From positions 1-10,135 of the forward strand of contig CANBEE010000088.1 in assembly GCA_947367415.1 (NCBI GenBank): 10,135 bases of DNA, given 5' to 3'. Of this stretch, positions 4,978 through 10,135 are shown piece by piece (the first letter of the stretch is position 1; every line of letters begins with the position of its first letter). The notes under the pieces are model-generated. The model made no database searches. It saw only the letters and a program-made list of their open reading frames with translations, and had not been told where the DNA came from. The stretch comes from an uncultured Bacteroidales bacterium. Lineage in GTDB: Bacteria > Bacteroidota > Bacteroidia > Bacteroidales > Bacteroidaceae. The translations under genes were made by a program, and so were the position numbers.

Positions 4978-7683
4978 CTATTTATCTGGTTCCTCCTCCT
5001 CAAACAGGTTGAGCTGTTCGGTTGTGGGTTCCTCAAGCGCTGAGGACTCTTCGGGAACTTCGTTCTCAGACGCCTCGGACTCTTCGGGATCGGGCTTGCG
5101 TGTGGGTTCCAGTTCCTCGAAGCTGGCCACCTCGAAGGTGGTCACGCGCTTACCGATGGCCTTGAAGCCCTTGATGAGCGCAAACTCCTCGGCATCGATG
5201 ACGAGCGGCTCACGGAAACTGTCGCCACCACCGAAGTTGACCTGGATGAGGGGGTAAGCCTCGCAGGTGAGCAGGGTCATGCTGCTATCTTTATGTTCAT
5301 CGACGAAGGTGTTCTTCTTGGGCGTAGCCTCCATGAGGAAGCGCTTGATATAGTAGAAGCCCTTCTGCGAGGCGTTGCGCACGATGGCGGTCCACACCTT
5401 GTCGGGGTTGAACTTCTCAATGTAGAGGATATCGGGCTCGTAGTGGTTGTTGGCATCGAAGTCGGTGAGGTAGAACTCGCCGTTCTTGAGCACCACAAGG
5501 ATGCGGTCGTCGCTGTGGAACTCGCCCAGGTAGTCGCCATGTCCGTCGAAGTCGAGGCGCAGCACATCGCGGTCGAACCATACCTTGCGGCCTCCGAGCG
5601 TAGAGGCACCGTGGGCCTTGAGGCCAATGCGCTGTACCTCGAGGCGAGTGAGGAGGTTGCCCATCGAGGCACGTCCCTTGATGCCTATCTCGCTGAAGTC
5701 TTTTTCGATGACGGTCTTGCGCAGGTTGGGCACGGGCTTGAGCTGCACCTTGATGATTTCGGCCTCACCATTGGGGTTGGCGGTGAAGTAGGCGATGCGC
5801 GAACCGGGCTTGCCTTGGGTGAGGTTGTACTCACGGTCGCGGTTGGTTCCCGTCACGGCAAAGCGCTTGATGTAGTGGGGGCCTCCACGGCCGTCGCGGT
5901 ATACGACATTATATATGGTGCGCTTGTCGTTCTTCTTATAGATGCCTACGTGGATGATGCCAGGGCCTACGAACATCTTCTCGGCTACGCGCACAATCTT
6001 GTAGCGGCCATCCTTGTAGAAGAGGATGATGTCGTCGATGGACGAGCAGTTTGACACAAACTCATCCTTCTTGAGCGATGTGCCGATGAAGCCCTCTTCG
6101 CGGTTGATGTAGAGCTTCTCGTTGGCCTCGATAACCTTGGCAGCTTCGATGTTCTCGAAGTTGCGCAGCTCGGTCTTGCGGGGGTAGGCAGCACCGTACT
6201 TGGTCTTGAGCATGGTGAACCATCGGGTGGTGACGCCCACCATATCAGAGAGTTCCTTGTCAATCTCCTCAATCTCGGCACGCATGCGGGCCATCAGTTC
6301 ATCGGCCTTGTCCTTGTTGAACTTGAGGATGCGGGCCATCTTGATTTCCATCAAGCGCAGGATGTCGTCCTTGGTGACCTCACGTACGAAGGTGGGGTAG
6401 TAGGGTGTCAGTCGCTCGTCGATATGCTCGCAGGCGGCATCCATCGTGGGCGCTTGCTCAAACTTCTTATCCTTATATATACGCTCCTCGATGAAGATTT
6501 TCTCCAGGGAGGCGAAGTGTAGCTGTTCGAGGAGCTCGTTCTTGCGAATCTCCAGCTCTTGGCGCAGGAGGGCAAGCGTGTTGTCCACCGACTTGCGCAG
6601 CACGTGGCTCACGCCGAGGAAGTGGGGCTTGTTGTCGTCGATGACGCAGCAGTTGGGCGAGATGCTGATTTCGCAGTCGGTGAAGGCATAGAGCGCGTCG
6701 ATGGTCTTGTCCGATGATACGCCCGGTGCCAAGTGCACGAGGATTTCCACCTCGGCAGCCGTGTTGTCGTCGACCTTGCGGATTTTTATCTTGCCCTTCT
6801 CGGCAGCCTTCAGTATGGAGTCGATGAGCGTTGTCGTCGTCTTGCTATAGGGAATCTCGGTGATAGCCAGCGTCTTGTTGTCCAGCTTGTTGATGCGGGC
6901 ACGCACACGCACTGCACCGCCACGCTCGCCGTCGTTGTAGCGGGCCACATCGATGAAACCGCCCGTCTGGAAGTCGGGGTAGAGCACGAAGTCTTCGCCC
7001 TTGAGGTAGCTGATGGCGGCATCGCACAGCTCATTGAAGTTGTGGGGAAGAATCTTCGATGACAGACCTACGGCAATACCCTCGACACCCTGAGCGAGGA
7101 GCAGGGGGAACTTCACCGGCAGGGTGATGGGCTCCTTGTTGCGGCCGTCATACGAGAGCTTCCACTCCGTAGTCTTGGGATTGAAGACCACCTCGAGCGC
7201 GAACTTCGAGAGGCGTGCCTCGATGTAACGCGGAGCGGCAGCTCCGTCGCCCGTGAGGATGTTACCCCAGTTACCCTGGCAGTCGATGAGCAGGTCCTTT
7301 TGGCCGAGCTGCACGAGGGCATCGCCGATGGAGGCATCGCCGTGAGGGTGATACTGCATGGTATGTCCCACGAGGTTGGCCACCTTGTTGTAGCGCCCGT
7401 CGTGCTTCTCCTTCATCGAGTGCAGGATGCGGCGCTGTACCGGCTTGAAGCCGTCGTTGATATGGGGCACGGCACGCTCGAGGATAACGTAGGAGGCATA
7501 GTCCAAAAACCAGTTCTGGTACATGCCCGAGAGTTGGTACTTCACGGTATCGTCCTCGCCACTCTCCTTCTTCGGCTGATAATGGACATGGCCTTCTGTT
7601 GGTTCGACGCTTTCGTCAACGTTACCGTTATCGTCAACGTTGCCGTAAACCTCGTCGGCCTTATTGAAATCTTCTTCGCTCAT
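4978..7683 (-). CDS. parC: DNA topoisomerase IV subunit A
   Basis: This is the breakage-reunion subunit of a type IIA topoisomerase, 901 aa from ATG 7683. The winged-helix region includes DYASYVILERAVPHI and DGFKPVQRRILHSM. The catalytic tyrosine is Tyr153 in AAPRYIEARL (codon 7225-7227). A tower and coiled-coil region (about 370-480) precedes a C-terminal beta-pinwheel. The GyrA box is not canonical: the region GIKGRASMGNLLTR stands where QRRGGRG would be, which favours topoisomerase IV (decatenation) over gyrase. The position equal to E. coli GyrA Ser83 is Ala117, and that of Asp87 is Asp121. The N-terminus (1-45) is acidic with a short tandem repeat. The last 45 residues are an acidic, probably disordered tail containing QLNLF. 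The frame opens earlier, at 7785, but a complete promoter lies at 7706-7737, so ATG 7683 is the start. The partner parE is not in the window. Confidence 0.93.
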   Translation of the reverse strand: MSEEDFNKADEVYGNVDDNGNVDESVEPTEGHVHYQPKKESGEDDTVKYQLSGMYQNWFLDYASYVILERAVPHINDGFKPVQRRILHSMKEKHDGRYNKVANLVGHTMQYHPHGDASIGDALVQLGQKDLLIDCQGNWGNILTGDGAAAPRYIEARLSKFALEVVFNPKTTEWKLSYDGRNKEPITLPVKFPLLLAQGVEGIAVGLSSKILPHNFNELCDAAISYLKGEDFVLYPDFQTGGFIDVARYNDGERGGAVRVRARINKLDNKTLAITEIPYSKTTTTLIDSILKAAEKGKIKIRKVDDNTAAEVEILVHLAPGVSSDKTIDALYAFTDCEISISPNCCVIDDNKPHFLGVSHVLRKSVDNTLALLRQELEIRKNELLEQLHFASLEKIFIEERIYKDKKFEQAPTMDAACEHIDERLTPYYPTFVREVTKDDILRLMEIKMARILKFNKDKADELMARMRAEIEEIDKELSDMVGVTTRWFTMLKTKYGAAYPRKTELRNFENIEAAKVIEANEKLYINREEGFIGTSLKKDEFVSNCSSIDDIILFYKDGRYKIVRVAEKMFVGPGIIHVGIYKKNDKRTIYNVVYRDGRGGPHYIKRFAVTGTNRDREYNLTQGKPGSRIAYFTANPNGEAEIIKVQLKPVPNLRKTVIEKDFSEIGIKGRASMGNLLTRLEVQRIGLKAHGASTLGGRKVWFDRDVLRLDFDGHGDYLGEFHSDDRILVVLKNGEFYLTDFDANNHYEPDILYIEKFNPDKVWTAIVRNASQKGFYYIKRFLMEATPKKNTFVDEHKDSSMTLLTCEAYPLIQVNFGGGDSFREPLVIDAEEFALIKGFKAIGKRVTTFEVASFEELEPTRKPDPEESEASENEVPEESSALEEPTTEQLNLFEEEEPDK
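5002..5016 (-). other. QLNLF clamp-binding-like motif in the ParC tail
   Basis: Codons CAG CTC AAC CTG TTT (minus strand) encode QLNLF at residues 890-894, seven residues from the C-terminus and inside an acidic tail. QL[S/D]LF-type peptides bind the bacterial DNA polymerase sliding clamp, and QLNLF is the motif known in E. coli UmuC. Binding here is inference from the motif alone. Confidence 0.5.
7614..7649 (-). repeat. Tandem 18-bp repeat in the 5' end of parC
   Basis: Two adjacent 18-bp units (7614-7631 and 7632-7649) are identical at 15 of 18 positions and encode two copies of a GNVDD/E-type hexapeptide in the acidic N-terminal extension of the topoisomerase. This looks like a small in-frame duplication in a disordered region. 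Confidence 0.6.
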
Positions 7684-7705
7684 AATAAATTGCGTATTTA
7701 TCTTA

Positions 7706-7737
7706 CAAAGATAATGCAAGACAAAGAATTTTTCAAA
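7706..7737 (-). promoter_or_regulatory. Promoter of the parC-FKBP operon
   Basis: On the minus strand TTTG (7734-7737) is followed after exactly 20 bp by TATCTTTG (7706-7713), a full match to the Bacteroidetes -33/-7 consensus. Transcription should begin near 7700, giving a leader of about 15-20 nt before ATG 7683. This promoter fixes the start choice for parC. Confidence 0.75.
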
Positions 7738-7914
7738 TCTCAGCGGACGAAAGTCTTGAAAAAGGTAAACTTTATTTACTGCCAATCGTTTGTATCAAGA
7801 AAAAATATGCCTAAATCAGTCCACATAGAATCGCATTTTTTTGCGTAGCTTATTTTTCGCACATTACTAAACAAAAAAACTTACACTCGACAACACTTAA
7901 TCGATTTTTTGCAC

Positions 7915-7922
7915 TAATTTTG
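7915..7922 (+). promoter_or_regulatory. -7 element TAATTTTG for the malic enzyme gene
   Basis: This matches TAnnTTTG and lies 32 bp before the ATG at 7955. No clear TTTG is seen 19-21 bp upstream. Transcription probably starts near 7927-7930. The rest of the 271-bp divergent spacer 7684-7954 holds the parC promoter and AT-rich DNA, with no further feature I could support. Confidence 0.5.
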
Positions 7923-7954
7923 TACTTGTATTAGTTTTTTAGTTTTATTAAGGT

Positions 7955-10135
7955 ATGACAAAGATAACCAAAGAGGCTGCCTTGCTGTATCATTCGCAGG
8001 GCAAGCCGGGAAAGATTGAAGTCGTTCCCACTAAACCTTACAGTACGCAGACAGACCTTTCGCTCGCCTATTCTCCCGGCGTGGCTGAGCCTTGTCTCGA
8101 AATCGAGAAGAATCCACAGACCGCCTATGACTACACCGCGAAGGGCAACCTCGTGGCCGTCATCTCCAATGGTACCGCCGTGCTCGGCCTCGGCGATATA
8201 GGCACACTGGCCGGAAAGCCTGTGATGGAGGGCAAGGGTCTGCTGTTCAAGATATATGCCGGCATCGACGTGTTTGACATCGAGGTCAACGAGAAGGATC
8301 CCGAGAAGTTTATCCAAGCCGTAAAGGCTATCGCCCCCACCTTCGGAGGTATCAACTTAGAAGACATCAAGGCCCCCGAGTGCTTCGAGATTGAGCGTCG
8401 CCTCAAGGCCGAACTCGACATCCCCGTGATGCACGACGACCAGCATGGCACAGCCATCATCTCATCGGCAGGTCTTGTCAATGCACTGCAGGTGGCAGGC
8501 AAAAAGATTGATGAGGTGAAGATTGTGGTCAACGGTGCCGGTGCATCGGCCATCTCATGCACCAAGCTTTACGTCGCCCTAGGTGCCCGCCGTGAGAATA
8601 TCCTTATGCTCGACAGCAAGGGTGTCATCACCAGCGACCGTCCCAACCTCACCGAGGAGAAGAAGTTCTTTGCCACCGACCGCCGCGATGTACACACTCT
8701 CGAGGAGGCCATCAAGGGCGCCGACGTGTTCCTTGGTCTCTCACGCGGTAACGTACTGACACAAGACATGGTGCGCTCCATGGCTGCTATGCCTATCGTG
8801 TTTGCCCTTGCCAACCCCACTCCCGAGATTTCGTACGAGGATGCCATGGCATCGCGCCCCGATGTGCTGATGGCTACGGGCCGCTCGGATTATCCGAACC
8901 AGATCAACAACGTAATCGGTTTCCCCTATATCTTCCGCGGTGCGCTCGACACGCAGGCTACGGCCATCAACGAGGAGATGAAGCTGGCTGCCGTACACGC
9001 CATCGCCGACCTGGCCAAGCAGCCCGTGCCCGACGTAGTGAACGAGGCCTACCACGTGAACAACTTCACCTTCGGCCCTGCTTACTTCATTCCCAAACCC
9101 GTAGACCCGCGCCTTATCACTCAGGTATCCATGGCCGTAGCTAAGGCTGCCATGGAGAGCGGTGTAGCCCGCAAGCCCATCACCGACTGGGAAGCCTATG
9201 CTACCCAGCTTCGTGAGCTCATGGGTCAGGAGAGCAAGCTCACCCGCCAGCTCTACGATACCGCACGCAGCAATCCGCAGCGTGTCGTATTTGCCGAGGG
9301 TATCCACCCCACCATGCTCAAGGCTGCCGTAGAGGCCAAGGCTGAAGGCATCTGCCACCCCATCCTTTTGGGTAACGACGAGCGTATCGAAAAGCTGGCC
9401 AAGGAGCTCGACCTCAGCCTCGAAGGCATCGAGGTCATCAACCTGCGCCACGACCGCGAGGCCGAGCGTCGCGAACGCTATGCCCGCATCCTTACCGAGA
9501 AGCGTGCCCGCCAGGGAGCCAACTTCCAGGAATCAAACGACAAGATGTTTGAGCGCAACTATTTCGGCATGATGATGGTAGAGACGGGCGAGGCCGATGC
9601 CTTCATCACCGGTCTGTACACCAAGTACAGCAACACCATCAAGGTGGCCAAGGAGGTTATTGGAGTGCGCGACGAGTTCAGCACCTTCGGCACGATGCAC
9701 ATTGTGAATGGCAAGAAAGGAACACTCTTCCTTGCCGACACGCTCATCAACCGCCACCCCAATACCGACACCATTATCGACATAGCCCGCCTGGCCAACC
9801 ACACGGTACAGTTCTTTAACCACAAGCCTGTGATGGCCATGCTCTCATACTCCAACTTCGGCACCGACACTACAGGCAGTCCTGCTGCCGTACACGAAGC
9901 TGTGAACTATCTGCATCGCGAGTACCCCGAGTGGGATGTTGATGGTGAGATGCAGGTGAAATTTGCCCTCAACAGCCAATTGCGCGACGAGAAGTTCTCC
10001 TTCAACAAGCTCTACGGCAAAGAGGTCAACACCCTCGTGTTCCCCAACCTATCCAGCGCCAACCAAGCCTACCAATTCATCCAGATGATGGGCGACAACA
10101 GTGAGGTCATCGGCCCCATCCAGATGGGTCTGAAC
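7955..10135 (+). CDS. maeB: NADP-dependent malic enzyme, MaeB type with phosphotransacetylase-like domain (3' end cut by the window)
   Basis: This enzyme oxidatively decarboxylates malate to pyruvate and CO2 with reduction of NAD(P). The window shows 727 codons without a stop; MaeB proteins are about 760 aa, so roughly 35 residues are missing at the right edge. The malic domain (1 to about 420) shows YSPGVAEPC (39-47, catalytic Tyr39), MEGKG with catalytic Lys94, metal-binding Glu136/Asp137 in GGINLEDIKAPE and Asp161/Asp162 in HDDQHGT, and the dinucleotide-binding motif NGAGASA (193-199). From about residue 430 a phosphotransacetylase-like domain follows. In E. coli MaeB this domain is regulatory and binds acetyl-CoA rather than catalysing acetyl transfer. 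The start ATG 7955 follows an AT-rich leader and matches the family N-terminus. The gene is divergent from parC and shares no operon partner in the window. Confidence 0.95.
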   Translation, partial: MTKITKEAALLYHSQGKPGKIEVVPTKPYSTQTDLSLAYSPGVAEPCLEIEKNPQTAYDYTAKGNLVAVISNGTAVLGLGDIGTLAGKPVMEGKGLLFKIYAGIDVFDIEVNEKDPEKFIQAVKAIAPTFGGINLEDIKAPECFEIERRLKAELDIPVMHDDQHGTAIISSAGLVNALQVAGKKIDEVKIVVNGAGASAISCTKLYVALGARRENILMLDSKGVITSDRPNLTEEKKFFATDRRDVHTLEEAIKGADVFLGLSRGNVLTQDMVRSMAAMPIVFALANPTPEISYEDAMASRPDVLMATGRSDYPNQINNVIGFPYIFRGALDTQATAINEEMKLAAVHAIADLAKQPVPDVVNEAYHVNNFTFGPAYFIPKPVDPRLITQVSMAVAKAAMESGVARKPITDWEAYATQLRELMGQESKLTRQLYDTARSNPQRVVFAEGIHPTMLKAAVEAKAEGICHPILLGNDERIEKLAKELDLSLEGIEVINLRHDREAERRERYARILTEKRARQGANFQESNDKMFERNYFGMMMVETGEADAFITGLYTKYSNTIKVAKEVIGVRDEFSTFGTMHIVNGKKGTLFLADTLINRHPNTDTIIDIARLANHTVQFFNHKPVMAMLSYSNFGTDTTGSPAAVHEAVNYLHREYPEWDVDGEMQVKFALNSQLRDEKFSFNKLYGKEVNTLVFPNLSSANQAYQFIQMMGDNSEVIGPIQMGLN

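Noticed and set aside
5293..6054. Open frame of 253 codons on the plus strand
   Set aside because: It is antisense to the middle of parC, whose motifs are clear on the minus strand. The translation is rich in Val, Glu, Leu and Ala and has no recognisable domain, so it looks like a codon-bias shadow.
8741..9451. Open frame of 236 codons on the minus strand
   Set aside because: It is antisense to the malic enzyme gene, which shows all catalytic motifs on the plus strand. The frame has no family signature and no promoter of its own that I could see.
1..10135. Search by eye for tRNA, rRNA, CRISPR repeats, insertion-sequence ends, or phage or defence genes
   Set aside because: No clustered repeats, transposase motifs, tRNA cloverleaf or defence-type domains were seen. 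The window reads as ordinary chromosomal core with one signalling operon.

Overview
The window looks like a chromosomal segment from a Bacteroidales bacterium, most likely of the Prevotella/Segatella type. The intergenic regions are AT-rich and the genes moderately GC-rich. Several start regions carry the Bacteroidetes-type promoter (-33 TTTG, 19-21 bp spacer, -7 TAnnTTTG), and starts are preceded by A-rich leaders instead of strong Shine-Dalgarno sites. The protein families fit too: a DUF362/ferredoxin protein, a long topoisomerase IV A subunit without a canonical GyrA box, and a malic enzyme-phosphotransacetylase fusion. The genus is inferred from these features, not from a search.

Layout. 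At the left edge there is a minus-strand promoter (22-52) for a gene outside the window. Next is a two-gene minus-strand operon: a STAS domain fused to an APH/ChoK-type kinase (2191-980), overlapping by 4 bp a lipoprotein dual-specificity/tyrosine phosphatase (983-105). Upstream of it, with its own promoter, is a minus-strand SprT-like metalloprotease gene (3133-2465). Divergent from that is a DUF362 protein with two 4Fe-4S motifs (plus strand, probable TTG start at 3358, to 4485). A perfect 17-bp hairpin (4508-4551) separates it from a convergent minus-strand operon: topoisomerase IV subunit A (7683-4978) followed 5 bp later by a cytosolic FKBP prolyl isomerase (4972-4574). Divergent from the topoisomerase gene is an NADP-type malic enzyme gene (7955 onward), which runs off the right edge after 727 codons.

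How the genes relate. The kinase and phosphatase genes are translationally coupled and look like a phosphorylation/dephosphorylation pair. However, the kinase has no export signal and the phosphatase carries a lipobox, so they may act on opposite sides of the inner membrane. Topoisomerase IV A and the FKBP protein are co-transcribed, which suggests a folding or processing link or simple co-expression. The other genes (SprT-like, DUF362, malic enzyme) are single-gene units.

Most unusual points: a QLNLF peptide, identical as I recall it to the beta-clamp binding motif of E. coli UmuC, in the acidic C-terminal tail of topoisomerase IV A; the STAS-kinase plus lipoprotein-phosphatase operon with an operator-like inverted repeat at its promoter; and two genes whose longest open frames would be mis-started, because a promoter lies inside the extended frame. 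I saw no mobile element, CRISPR array, tRNA or rRNA.
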